Assembly: GCF_005250615.1 (NCBI RefSeq)
Contig: NZ_SULM01000006.1
Coordinates: forward strand, 1-64,000
Source of the DNA: Pseudomonas rhizoryzae
Lineage (GTDB): Bacteria > Pseudomonadota > Gammaproteobacteria > Pseudomonadales > Pseudomonadaceae
DNA: 64,000 nucleotides
Direction of reading: 5' to 3'
The notes beneath the pieces are model-generated. The model was given only the letters and a program-made list of their open reading frames with translations, was not told where the DNA came from and did not search any database. Numbering within the stretch: the first letter of the stretch is position 1; each line of letters starts with the position of its first letter. Below, in pieces: positions 1-8,047 of this stretch. The position numbers and the translations under genes are program-made.

Positions 1-70
1 AGGGAGCCGGCAGGCACATTCTACGAAACAGCATCGAGTGCTCAGGTTGGGTAGGTGCTCAGCCGGCTCC

Positions 71-99
71 GGGTAATGAGGTAGCTAATCTCATTACCC
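71..99. repeat. 10-bp perfect stem-loop GGGTAATGAG/CTCATTACCC
   Basis: A perfect inverted repeat of 10 bp with a 9-bp loop, lying left of two larger palindromic repeats. No T-tract follows on either strand, so it is not a canonical intrinsic terminator. The rest of 1-111 shows no gene. Confidence 0.5.
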
Positions 100-111
100 A
101 GGAGAGATACA

Positions 112-198
112 AGGTTGGGTTGAGACGGCTCCATCGTCGAAGCCCAACAAATGGGCACGCTGCCTGTGTTGGGCTTCGCTGCGCTCAACCCAACCTAC
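112..198. repeat. palindromic repeat family A, copy 1
   Basis: Ends are AGGTTGGGTTGAG and CTCAACCCAACCT; an inner pair GAAGCCCAACA/TGTTGGGCTTCG makes the whole unit one long imperfect hairpin. An almost identical unit follows at 213-302. Related units lie at 15642-15735 and 30547-30640. The 1-313 stretch holds only these repeats and no gene. Confidence 0.85.
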
Positions 199-212
199 GC
201 CTCGGAGCTTCC

Positions 213-302
213 GTAGGTTGGGTTGAGACGGCTCCATCGTCGAAGCCCAACAAAAGGACGCGCTGCCTGTGTTGGGCTTCGCTGGCGCTCAACCCAACCT
301 AC
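213..302. repeat. palindromic repeat family A, copy 2
   Basis: Direct tandem copy of the 112-198 unit with the same outer (GTAGGTTGGGTTGAG) and inner (GAAGCCCAACA) inverted arms; only the loop differs. It ends 11 bp beyond the stop codon of the minus-strand gene at 314-1261, so it would fold in that gene's 3' untranslated RNA and could protect or terminate it (inference). Confidence 0.85.
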
Positions 303-313
303 GCGCCTGGGGC

Positions 314-1261
314 TCAAGCGCGATAGGCATCTATCTGCCGATAGAGCGAGAGCGCCGGCGCGACCTGTGGATTGGTCAGGGTGCTGGCATTCATCTGCGT
401 CAGCACGGCGCCATTCAAGGTGTCGCGCTCATCGGCGCCGAGGTCCTGCAAGCCATAGCGGGTAATGGACTGCATCTTCCAGCTGGGACTGCCGTCGGCA
501 TCGGTGGCGATGCTGAACACCGGCTGGGTCAGCCCCTGGTCATCGGCCTGAGAGGCCGGGGCGACGCCGACCGGACTCACCTGGTCGAGCAACTGGGTGG
601 TTTCCTGGCCCGGCCGCCAGGTGGGCGAACCCGGATTCACCGTCGCGGCGAGTTCGGAATCCAGGGTATCGGCTGGCGCCCAGGTCCAGGGCTCGGCCCC
701 GTCCTTGGCGTTGGGCGCGGTCACTACCGAGAAGGCAGCGTTCTGGTCGTCGGTGCTACGCCCAGCCATTGCGAAGTAGGCCACCTGGCGTTCCGCCGGG
801 GTGAAGGCGCCGGAGTCGTCGCGGGCAATGCGCGACAGGCTGTCGCCGTCCAGGCCGGCGAAGGGATTCTTGCTCGAGGCATCGCTGTAGCGACTGGAGT
901 CGCCATAGAAGTTTACCAACAGATAATTGGCGGCCTGCTTGGCCAGTTCGGTACGCCCTGGAGTGGCATCATCCGGCAGTTCGCCGAGCACTCCTGCATC
1001 CTTGCCCTGGGACTGGATCTGCTGCTTGAGGTCCTGCATGAAGGCGTCCAGCTCGCCGCTGTCTGCCAGGCTGCTGGAGGGCTGCAGGGGCAGCAGGTTG
1101 GAGACCAGTTGTGCCGACGCCGACAGGTCCACCGCCACATCGGCGTCACCCGGGGTAACGCCAGGATTGGCGGTGGAACTCACGGCCAGACCGGCCTGGG
1201 GTTGGGTGACGCTGGCCAGGCTAGTCCCGGTCAGGTAAGGGTCCGTACGAATCGCCATCAT
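314..1261 (-). CDS. conserved-looking hypothetical protein, 315 aa
   Basis: I do not recognise this protein. The start is taken at the ATG at 1261 because GAGGAGGAA lies just upstream; an in-frame ATG at 1285 precedes that ribosome site and is less likely, and a second ATG follows directly at 1258. The product is soluble, acidic and Ser/Ala/Asp-rich, without signal peptide or membrane helix. A low-complexity N-terminal third is followed by an ordered-looking middle (LVNFYGDSSRYSD, TPAERQVAYFAMAGRS) and a C-terminus ending LYRQIDAYRA. The AERxVxYFxxxG pattern and overall make-up recall surface or secretion-associated accessory proteins of pseudomonads, but this is only an impression. It stands alone between repeats and folA, on the same strand as folA with a gap of about 185 bp. 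Confidence 0.65.
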   Translation of the reverse strand: MMAIRTDPYLTGTSLASVTQPQAGLAVSSTANPGVTPGDADVAVDLSASAQLVSNLLPLQPSSSLADSGELDAFMQDLKQQIQSQGKDAGVLGELPDDATPGRTELAKQAANYLLVNFYGDSSRYSDASSKNPFAGLDGDSLSRIARDDSGAFTPAERQVAYFAMAGRSTDDQNAAFSVVTAPNAKDGAEPWTWAPADTLDSELAATVNPGSPTWRPGQETTQLLDQVSPVGVAPASQADDQGLTQPVFSIATDADGSPSWKMQSITRYGLQDLGADERDTLNGAVLTQMNASTLTNPQVAPALSLYRQIDAYRA

Positions 1262-1446
1262 CGCTGATTCCTCCTCGCACTGCACAAAGCGGGTTGAAAC
1301 CTTCCCGGCAACGGCGGCGCCATGAACAGGGGGAAGGCTGCAGGTTCCGTTATGCCACAGCCTGGCTTAGGGTTGCCTTAAGCCCGGGCCAGAGCGGCTC
1401 GTCCCGCTCCGACGCCCTTGCCCTCGATGTTCCTGGCGCGTCGATG

Positions 1447-1977
1447 CTAGCGGGCGCTCGCGTGCTCGCGCCGCTCCCACACCTCGCAGGCATAGGCCGG
1501 GCGATCATCCTCGGCCGGATGCTCCTGCCGCGAGACGAGTTGCCAGTCGCGCTCGTCCCACTCCGGAAAGAACACATCCCCTTCCGGCGCCAGGGCGACG
1601 CGGGTCAGGTAGAGACGTTGTGCCACCGGCAGGGCCTCGGCGAACAGCTGGGCACCGCCGATCAGCATGATCTCGCCTGCCTCGCGCTCGAGTGCCCAGG
1701 CCTCGGCGCGCGCCACCGCCGCGGCCAGTGAGGAACGGACTTCGGCACCTTCGGCCAGCAGATCAGTCTGACGGGAGACCACCAGATTCAGCCGTCCCGG
1801 CAGCGGGCGGCCAAGGGAATCCCAGGTCTTGCGGCCCATGACCAGCGGCTTGCCGAGGGTCACGGCCTTGAAGTATTTGAGCTCCGCCGGCAGATGCCAG
1901 GGGAGGCGGTTTTCGATGCCGATGACACCGTTTTCGGCCACGGCGACGATCAGGCTCAGGGGAAGAGAGGTTTTCAT
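1447..1977 (-). CDS. folA: dihydrofolate reductase
   Basis: NADPH-dependent reduction of dihydrofolate to tetrahydrofolate in the cytoplasm, needed for thymidylate, purine and methionine synthesis; target of trimethoprim. The 176-aa product shows the family signatures in order: SLIVAVAENGVIG near the N-terminus, the LPWHLPAELKYFK active-site segment (substrate-binding acidic residue replaced in context by E), VMGRKTWDSLGRPLPGR (NADPH site), and IMLIGGAQLFAEALP. Length is slightly above the roughly 160 aa of the E. coli enzyme. It is transcribed away from the DUF2868 gene, sharing an 81-bp divergent gap. No thyA is seen next to it. Confidence 0.95.
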   Translation of the reverse strand: MKTSLPLSLIVAVAENGVIGIENRLPWHLPAELKYFKAVTLGKPLVMGRKTWDSLGRPLPGRLNLVVSRQTDLLAEGAEVRSSLAAAVARAEAWALEREAGEIMLIGGAQLFAEALPVAQRLYLTRVALAPEGDVFFPEWDERDWQLVSRQEHPAEDDRPAYACEVWERREHASAR

Positions 1978-2058
1978 GGTGACAGAGCATAACAGAGCCG
2001 TTAACAGCGAGGGCGCCAGGGACTATCCTCACGGTTTCTGCCGCAAGGGCACCCCCGC

Positions 2059-3447
2059 GTGACCGCTACTCCCCCTCCCGCCTTCGACGATCTCTGGCTC
2101 ACCGAGGCCCTGCGCCTGACCGAGGAAGACAGCGGCCCCCTGGAAGACGCCGAGGCCAATCGCCAGGCGCGCGCGGCCGGCGGTCCCTTCGAGGCGCGAC
2201 TGGTGACACGCGCCCGGCTGCTCGCCCAACGCGACGGCCTGCTGGCCGCGCGACGCCGCTGGCGCCAGGGCGCGGTACTCGCCGCCTGGCTCTTGGGCAT
2301 AGTGGCGCTGTTCTGTGGCGCCGGCCTCGCCGCCGGAGCCCTGGGTGACGGCAGCCGGCCGGTCAATGTCTTCTGGGCCCTGGGCAGCCTGCTCGGGCTG
2401 AACCTGCTCAGCCTCGCGGTCTGGGCCATCGGGCTGCTAGGTGGCGGGCGGCAATTGGCCTCACCCCTGGCGCGCCTGTGGCTGTGGCTCTCCGGACGCC
2501 TGGCCCGGGATGCCCGGGCCCTGTACCTGGGCCCGGCGCTGGTCGGCCTGCTCGGGCGCACGCGCCTGCTGCCCTGGGCGCTGGGCGGCCTGGTCCACGG
2601 TCTCTGGCTGCTGATCCTCGGCAGTGCCCTGGCGACCCTGCTGGCGCTGTTGTCCGGACGCAGCTATCTGTTCGTCTGGGAGACCACCCTGCTCGGCAGC
2701 GATACCTTCGTCTTGCTGACCCAACTCCTGGGCGCCCTGCCCCAACTGCTCGGCTTTCCGCTGCCGGACGCCGCCAGCATCGCGGCCAGTGGCGATGCCG
2801 CCAGCCCTCTGGCTGCAGCGCGGCAGGCCTGGGCCGGCTGGCTGTTGGGCGTGGTGCTGGTCTACGGTCTGCTGCCGCGCCTGCTGCTCGCCCTCATCTG
2901 CCTGTGGCGCTGGCGCCAGGGACGCCGCCGCTTGCGCCTGGACGTGGAACGCCCCGGTTATCTAAGGCTGCGCGAGCGCTTGCTGCCCACCAGCGAACGC
3001 CTGGGCGTGAACGACGCGGCCCCCGCGCACCTGCCGGTACAGGATGCCGGTGGCCTGGTGCGTACCGGCGACGAAGCGCTGCTGGTAGGCATCGAACTCA
3101 CCGACCACACCTGGCCGCCACCGCTGCCCGAGGGGGTGAGCGATGCCGGCATCCTTGACGACGGCCAGGGCCGCCGCCATCTGCTGGAACAACTGACCCG
3201 CTACCCGGCCCGCCGCCTGCTGATCGCCTGCGACCCACGGCGCTCACCCGATCGCGGTACCCTGGCCCTGTTGGCGGAATTGTCGCGCTGCGCCACGGCG
3301 ACTCGCATCTGGCTGCTCCCCGCGCCCCTGGGCGGCAAGCTCGATCCGATCCGCCTGGACGACTGGCGCCAGGCGCTGGATAACCTGCGCCTGGCGCACT
3401 GCGAAGGGGGTCTCGAAGAATTGGCCTGGCTGGAGGCACATCCATGA
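2059..3447 (+). CDS. DUF2868 family membrane protein
   Basis: A 462-aa protein with a GTG start at 2059. It has four strongly hydrophobic segments near residues 72-95, 105-128, 170-195 and 263-285, followed by an Arg-rich stretch and a soluble C-terminal domain of about 170 aa. The arrangement fits the DUF2868 family, which in pseudomonads lies next to a DUF3482 GTPase. Here the two genes overlap by ATGA (3444-3447), so translational coupling and a joint function at the inner membrane are likely. The C-terminal part (LLIACDPRRSPDRGTLALLAEL) looks like an alpha/beta fold without a Walker motif. Biochemical role unknown. Confidence 0.8.
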   Translation: MTATPPPAFDDLWLTEALRLTEEDSGPLEDAEANRQARAAGGPFEARLVTRARLLAQRDGLLAARRRWRQGAVLAAWLLGIVALFCGAGLAAGALGDGSRPVNVFWALGSLLGLNLLSLAVWAIGLLGGGRQLASPLARLWLWLSGRLARDARALYLGPALVGLLGRTRLLPWALGGLVHGLWLLILGSALATLLALLSGRSYLFVWETTLLGSDTFVLLTQLLGALPQLLGFPLPDAASIAASGDAASPLAAARQAWAGWLLGVVLVYGLLPRLLLALICLWRWRQGRRRLRLDVERPGYLRLRERLLPTSERLGVNDAAPAHLPVQDAGGLVRTGDEALLVGIELTDHTWPPPLPEGVSDAGILDDGQGRRHLLEQLTRYPARRLLIACDPRRSPDRGTLALLAELSRCATATRIWLLPAPLGGKLDPIRLDDWRQALDNLRLAHCEGGLEELAWLEAHP

Positions 3448-4820
3448 GCGGCCCCCTGCGCCTGGCGCTGGTCGGTCACACCAACGTCGGCAAGACCTCC
3501 CTGCTGCGCACCCTGACCCGTGACGTCGACTTCGGCGAGGTCTCCCACCGCCCCAGCACCACGCGGCACGTCGAGGGCGCGCGGCTATCGGTGGACGGCG
3601 AAGCCCTGCTGGAGCTCTACGACACGCCCGGCCTGGAAGACGCCATCGCCCTGCGCGACTACCTGGAACAACTGGAGCGCCCCGGCGAACGCCTGGACGC
3701 CGCTACCCTGCTCGACCGCTTCCTCGACAGCGTGGAAGCCCGCCAGCGATTCGAGCAGGAAGCCAAGGTGATCCGCCAGCTGCGTTCCTCCGATGCCGGC
3801 CTCTATGTGATCGACGCTCGCGAGCCGGTGCTGGCCAAGTACCGCGACGAACTGGCGGTGCTGGCCGGTTGCGGTCGCCCCCTGGTGCCGGTGCTCAACT
3901 TCGTCGCCGCCGAGGGTCATCGCGCCGACGACTGGCGCGCCACCCTGGCCCGCCTCGGCCTGCACGCCCTGGTGCGCTTCGACAGTGTGGCGCCGCCCGC
4001 GGACGGCGAGGCGCGCCTCTACGAGAGCCTGGCGACCCTGCTGGAAAGCGGCCGCCCGGCGCTACAACGGCTGATCGCCGACCATGCCGAACAGGCCCAG
4101 CGGCGCCACCACGAAGGCGTACGGCTGATTGCCGAACTGCTGGTGGACGCCGCCGCCGCCCGCCGCAGCGTGGCGCCCGGCGAGGCCGAGGTAGCCACGG
4201 CGACGGCTGAACTGCGCGACGCCCTGCGCACCCGCGAGCAGCGTTGCGTGGAAGAGCTGTTGCGGCTGTTCGGCTTTCGCCCGGGCGACGCCCATGCCAG
4301 CGACCTACCGTTGCTGGACGGGCGCTGGGGCGACGATCTGTTCAATCCGGAAACCCTGCGGCTACTGGGCATTCGCCTGGGCGGTGGGGTGGCAGCCGGG
4401 GCGGCGGCTGGCGTCGGTCTCGACCTGCTCGCCGGCGGCCTGACCCTGGGTGCCGCTACGGTGCTGGGCGCCCTGGCCGGCGGCCTGGCGCAGACCGGCG
4501 GGCACTACGGCCGGCGCCTGTTCGGCAAGCTGCGCGGCGGTCGGGAGCTATCCATCGACGATGCGGTGCTGCGGCTATTGGCCGTGCGCCAGCGCCAGTT
4601 GCTGGCCGCCCTGGAAGCCCGCGGTCATGCCGCCCAGGGTGCCATCGAGGTCGCTGCGCCGGACGAACGACGCTGGCGGGAAGGCAAGCTGCCGCCCGCC
4701 GTGCAGGTGGCTCGCGCCCATCCGGAATGGTCGGCGCTCAATCCGCGTCCGCGCCTGCAGGCCGACGACCGCCAGACCCGCATCGACGAGATCGCCGACG
4801 CCCTGGACGCTGACGCCTAG
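3444..4820 (+). CDS. DUF3482 GTPase with glycine-rich C-terminal region
   Basis: A 458-aa P-loop GTPase of the Era/TrmE-like group. G1 is [10 protein letters not shown] (residues 11-20), a Thr-rich switch I follows ([12 protein letters not shown]), and G3 is DTPG (60-63). The position of G4 reads [11 protein letters not shown], so the guanine-specifying NKxD is not conserved. The central part is helical. Residues about 310-360 form a Gly/Ala-rich hydrophobic hairpin ([19 protein letters not shown] and what follows) that could enter a membrane. It overlaps the upstream DUF2868 membrane gene by 4 bp, suggesting a membrane-linked GTPase complex. Its TAG overlaps the stop codon of the convergent hydrolase gene. 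Function unknown. Confidence 0.85.
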   Translation: MSGPLRLALVGHTNVGKTSLLRTLTRDVDFGEVSHRPSTTRHVEGARLSVDGEALLELYDTPGLEDAIALRDYLEQLERPGERLDAATLLDRFLDSVEARQRFEQEAKVIRQLRSSDAGLYVIDAREPVLAKYRDELAVLAGCGRPLVPVLNFVAAEGHRADDWRATLARLGLHALVRFDSVAPPADGEARLYESLATLLESGRPALQRLIADHAEQAQRRHHEGVRLIAELLVDAAAARRSVAPGEAEVATATAELRDALRTREQRCVEELLRLFGFRPGDAHASDLPLLDGRWGDDLFNPETLRLLGIRLGGGVAAGAAAGVGLDLLAGGLTLGAATVLGALAGGLAQTGGHYGRRLFGKLRGGRELSIDDAVLRLLAVRQRQLLAALEARGHAAQGAIEVAAPDERRWREGKLPPAVQVARAHPEWSALNPRPRLQADDRQTRIDEIADALDADA

Positions 4821-5710
4821 CCGCGCTCCACCTCGGCGAGGAACACCGCCACCGTAGCCATGCAGGCCTCACGCTCTTCCACGTGGGGCATGTGGCTGGA
4901 TGCCTCGAAGATGCGCCAGCGCACGTTCGGAATGAGTCGGTCGAAGGGCTCGACACAGGCCGGTGTGGCTTCATCAAAGCGCCCGGAGATCAGCAGGGTC
5001 GGCACCTGGATTTGCGCCAGGCGGTCGATCACGCTCCAGTCCTTGAGACTGCCGATCACATGGAATTCGGTGGGGCCGTTCATGGCGTGATAGACGGTGG
5101 GATCGGCATCGATGGCGGCGAAGGTGCGCGCCACCTCGGCGGGCATCGGCTGTACCCGGCAAACGTGACGGGCATAGAAGACGTCGCTGGCGGCGCGGTA
5201 CTCGGGTGAGTCGGTGGTACCGGCGGCCTCATGTCGATCCAGGGTAGCCTGCACCTCGGGCGGCAACTCGGCGCGCAGTCCCGCCGCCGCCTCGCGCCAA
5301 AGCGCCATGGACGCCGGCGAGTTGGCGATGATCAGCCCCCGCAGTCCTTTCGGTTGGCGGACGCCATGCTCGGCACCCAGCATCCCACCCCAGGATTGAC
5401 CGAGCAGCACGTACTCGGCGATGCCCAGGTGCTGCAGCAGATTGTTCAACTCATCGAGAAACAGCTCGACGGTCCAGAAGCCGGGATCGATACCCCGCAG
5501 ATGGGTGGAGCGGCCATTGCCGAGTTGGTCGTAATGCACCACCGGCCAGCCGTACTCGGCCAGGTCCTTGAAGCTGTCGACATAGTCATGGGTACAGCCG
5601 GGACCGCCATGGGCCACCACCAGCGGCAGTCGCCCACTGGCTAGATCACCGGTGACCCGGTACCAGGTCTGGTGGCCTTGGAAATCGGCGTAGCCTTCTT
5701 GAACCTGCAT
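4817..5710 (-). CDS. proline iminopeptidase / L-amino-acid amidase family alpha/beta hydrolase
   Basis: A 297-aa alpha/beta hydrolase. It has the oxyanion-hole motif HGGPG, the nucleophile elbow GQSWGG (catalytic Ser), an Asp in SGRFDEATP and the His in SSHMPHVEE, the full triad in the usual order. [10 protein letters not shown] with YDQLGNGRS is typical of prolyl iminopeptidases and L-amino-acid amidases (S33 family), which release N-terminal residues or hydrolyse amino-acid amides in the cytoplasm. The ATG at 5710 is preferred because GAGGAAGG precedes it; the in-frame GTG at 5728 would put that site inside the gene. It converges on the GTPase gene with overlapping stop codons. Confidence 0.85.
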   Translation of the reverse strand: MQVQEGYADFQGHQTWYRVTGDLASGRLPLVVAHGGPGCTHDYVDSFKDLAEYGWPVVHYDQLGNGRSTHLRGIDPGFWTVELFLDELNNLLQHLGIAEYVLLGQSWGGMLGAEHGVRQPKGLRGLIIANSPASMALWREAAAGLRAELPPEVQATLDRHEAAGTTDSPEYRAASDVFYARHVCRVQPMPAEVARTFAAIDADPTVYHAMNGPTEFHVIGSLKDWSVIDRLAQIQVPTLLISGRFDEATPACVEPFDRLIPNVRWRIFEASSHMPHVEEREACMATVAVFLAEVERG

Positions 5711-5816
5711 GGATGCCTTCCTCGTCACGATGGGAACGGGATCAGGCTAACGGGCGGGAGAAAGGGGGATAACTGGGAAAAGTTGTAGGTTTGGGGGAGA
5801 CTCTTCACGTTGGTGG

Positions 5817-6172
5817 GCCCCCTCTCCCGCGTGCGGGGGAGGGTTGGGGTGGGGGCGCTCAGCTCAGGTCGCCAAGCTAATTTTAGGAAGCTGCTGATGC
5901 TCTTTGTTCCGCCCCCGCCGGGCGGGTCACTTTTTTCAATCGCGAAAAAAGTAACCAAAAACGCTTGCCCCGACTGGCCGGTCCTGCGCTTTGCGCAGGA
6001 TGCCCTCACGCCAGCGCCACTCCAGTGGGCCGGGGCCGAAGGACCGTCCTGGCCCTCGGCCCCTTTCGCGGCATCCATGCCGCTCACCCACTTCCGCGAC
6101 ACTGCCGTTCGGCCGGCCAGACGGGGCACTGGGGTGCCGGCTGAAAGTTGGGCTTTATAAAGGCGGTCTTGG
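5817..6172 (+). repeat. compound repeat family C, left arm
   Basis: About 350 bp that recur in inverted, diverged form at 6421-6768. Shared landmarks in order: CCCTCTCCCG-CGGGGGAGGGTTGGGG, GGTCGCCAAGCT, the palindrome CGCCCCCGCCGGGCGGG, a pair of AAAAAGTAACC-type blocks, GGCCGTCCTGGCCCTCG-like text, GCGGCATCC-TGCCGCTCACCCAC and finally CTTTATAAAGGCGG. Short open frames here encode only repeat-derived peptides. No gene is supported anywhere in 5711-6863. Confidence 0.85.
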
Positions 6173-6420
6173 TGCATCGAGCGGCTGCTTGTTGCTGTGA
6201 GTCGACGCTAGATTTGGCACCTACGCGGTATTGGCCACCTGAGTTAAGTCGGTTAAAAATCAGCAACTTGCGCCGTTATTCGGTGCCAAATAGCACGCCA
6301 AGGAAAATTGCGATTTTTCGTCATTTCTACTCACTCTTGCGAGACTTTTGGCACTTAAAATCGTTTCTAACCCGCGTGTTTCCTAGGGGTGCCAAAGCCA
6401 TCATCTCCTCACACGGAATA
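6173..6420. other. AT-rich core of compound repeat with four TTTGGCACC motifs
   Basis: About 250 bp between the two inverted arms, clearly richer in A and T than all surroundings and without any supportable reading frame. The 9-mer TTTGGCACC occurs at 6213-6221, as GGTGCCAAA at 6282-6290, as TTTGGCACT at 6347-6355 and as GGTGCCAAA at 6388-6396. Spacing and alternating orientation suggest protein-binding sites or nested hairpins. It is not a sigma-54 promoter since no TTGC lies at the right spacing. Confidence 0.6.
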
Positions 6421-6768
6421 AACCGCTTTTAAAAAGACACTTCCAGCCCGCACCCAGCGCCCTGTTCAGGAGGCCGAACGTAGCCGTCGTGGAGGTGGGT
6501 GAGCGGCAGGGATGCCGCGAGAGGCGTCGAGGGCCAGGACGGCCCTTCGACGTCGGCCCGCCGGAAGGACGGCGGAGCGAGGGGACCCGGAGCGCAGCGT
6601 AGGGCCGGATGACCAGGGCAAGCATTTTTGGTTACTTTTTGGGCGACTGCAAAAAGTAACCCGCCCGGCGGGGGCGGAACGAAAGCTATCCGAAAACGCC
6701 GTAAATCAGCTTGGCGACCAAGCTAAACGCCCCCACCCCAACCCTCCCCCGCAAGCGGGAGAGGGGGC
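6421..6768 (-). repeat. compound repeat family C, right arm
   Basis: Reverse-complement counterpart of 5817-6172, imperfect but collinear over its whole length, with AAAAAGTAACCCGCCC-GGCGGGGGCGG near 6650-6680 and CCCCACCCCAACCCTCCCCC near 6730-6750 as the best-conserved blocks. The arms could form a giant cruciform or be two independent insertions of the same intergenic repeat. Confidence 0.85.
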
Positions 6769-6811
6769 GGTCCGGCAGGCGGGATTACCTTCCAGCACTG
6801 GACCAGGCCCC

Positions 6812-6845
6812 CGCGTAGGCTGGATGACGGCGCAGCCTCATCCAG
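6812..6845. repeat. short inverted repeat TGGATGA...TCATCCA
   Basis: GCTGGATGACGGCGC and GCCTCATCCAGC form a hairpin just beyond the end of the DUF2474 gene (minus strand). It may act as transcript end or be a small REP-like element; no T-tract is visible. Confidence 0.4.
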
Positions 6846-6863
6846 CGCAACACCCAAGTCAGG

Positions 6864-7025
6864 TCAGTGCGACTTCAACCCCGCCGCCGTCAACACCAAC
6901 CGCAGCACCCAGGCCACCACCCCCAGGGCGACCAGACTGCACGCCCAGATACCGGCCATCCAGGCCAGCCGCTGCCAGAGCGGCTTGCTGTCGGCGGGAT
7001 TCGGTTCGCGCGAGCGGCCGGCCAT
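6864..7025 (-). CDS. DUF2474 small subunit of the cio oxidase
   Basis: A 53-aa protein with one transmembrane helix ([20 protein letters not shown]) after a KPLWQRLAW segment and a C-terminal GLKSH. This is the typical form of DUF2474 proteins, which follow cioB in pseudomonads and probably play the role CydX plays for E. coli bd oxidase: a small membrane subunit that stabilises the complex. Its ATG overlaps the cioB stop codon (TGATG), so it is the third gene of the operon. It is short enough to be missed by automatic annotation. Confidence 0.85.
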   Translation of the reverse strand: MAGRSREPNPADSKPLWQRLAWMAGIWACSLVALGVVAWVLRLVLTAAGLKSH

Positions 7026-8047
7026 CAGTGGTAACCCTCCCCTGCGCGCACCTTGCCACGGAACACGTAGTAGCCCCAGAAGGTGTACATCAGGGTGATC
7101 GGGATGATGAACAGGGTGCCGATGAGCAGGAACAGCTGGCTCTGCGGCGGCGACGAGGCCTCCCAGATGGAGACCGCGGGCGGGATGATGTTCGGCCAAA
7201 GGCTGATGCCCAGACCGCTATAGCCGAGGAAAATCAGTGCCAGGGTCAGCAGGAAGGGCGCATGGTGCGAGTCTTCGCGCAGGATGGCACGCAGCAGGGC
7301 CAGGGTCACCACGCCCACCAGGATGGGCACCGGCAGGAACCAGAACAGGTTGGGCATGCTGAACCAGCGATGGGAGATGGCCACATGGGTCAGCGGCGTC
7401 CAGATGCTCACCACCACGGTAAAAGCCAGCAGCAGGAACAGCAGCGGCTTGGTCAGGCGGCGCATGGTGGCCTGCAGTGGCCCCTCGGTCTTCATGATCA
7501 GCCAGGTGCTGCCCAGCAGCGCGTAGGCGGCGATCACGCCCAGGCCGCAAAACACCGAGAAGGGCGTCAGCCAATCCAGCGGACCGCCGACGTACTGGCG
7601 ATTCTCCACCGGGAAGCCTTCGATGAAGGCGCCCAGGGCCACGCCCTGGCAGAAGCTGGCCAGCAGCGAGCCGAAGATGAAGGACTTGTCCCACAGGGCT
7701 TCCTTGCCTTCATGGACCTTGAAGCGGAACTCGAAGGCCACGCCGCGGAAGATCAGGCCGATCAGCATGAAGATCAGCGGCAGGTAGAGCGCCGGCAGGA
7801 TCACCGAGTAGGCCAGCGGGAAGGCGCCGTACAGCCCTGCCCCGCCGAGCACCAGCCAGGTCTCGTTGCCGTCCCAGATGGGCGCCACGGTGTTCATCAT
7901 GACGTCACGGTCTTCCTTGCCCTTGACGAAGGGAAAGAGGATGCCGATGCCCAGGTCGAAGCCGTCCATGACCACGTACATCATGAGGCCGAAGATGATG
8001 ATGATCGCCCAGATCAGCGGGAGGTCGATGCCAGGGATGCCGTTCAT
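7025..8047 (-). CDS. cioB: cyanide-insensitive-type bd quinol oxidase, subunit II
   Basis: A 340-aa integral membrane protein of the CydB/CioB family, with a hydrophobic N-terminal helix ([29 protein letters not shown]), further helices to the C-terminus and the typical [17 protein letters not shown] motif. With CioA it forms a terminal oxidase that passes electrons from ubiquinol to oxygen without proton pumping; the family in Pseudomonas is poorly inhibited by cyanide. Its start overlaps the cioA stop by ATGA and its stop overlaps the DUF2474 start, so all three are translationally linked. Confidence 0.93.
   Translation of the reverse strand: MNGIPGIDLPLIWAIIIIFGLMMYVVMDGFDLGIGILFPFVKGKEDRDVMMNTVAPIWDGNETWLVLGGAGLYGAFPLAYSVILPALYLPLIFMLIGLIFRGVAFEFRFKVHEGKEALWDKSFIFGSLLASFCQGVALGAFIEGFPVENRQYVGGPLDWLTPFSVFCGLGVIAAYALLGSTWLIMKTEGPLQATMRRLTKPLLFLLLAFTVVVSIWTPLTHVAISHRWFSMPNLFWFLPVPILVGVVTLALLRAILREDSHHAPFLLTLALIFLGYSGLGISLWPNIIPPAVSIWEASSPPQSQLFLLIGTLFIIPITLMYTFWGYYVFRGKVRAGEGYH

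Noticed and set aside
5725-6177. 150-codon minus-strand frame in repeat C left arm
   Set aside because: Made wholly of repeat sequence (such peptides recur wherever the repeat occurs); no ribosome site.
6213-6396. Sigma-54 promoters at the TGGCAC motifs
   Set aside because: None of the four has TTGC or similar at the required 5-bp spacing.
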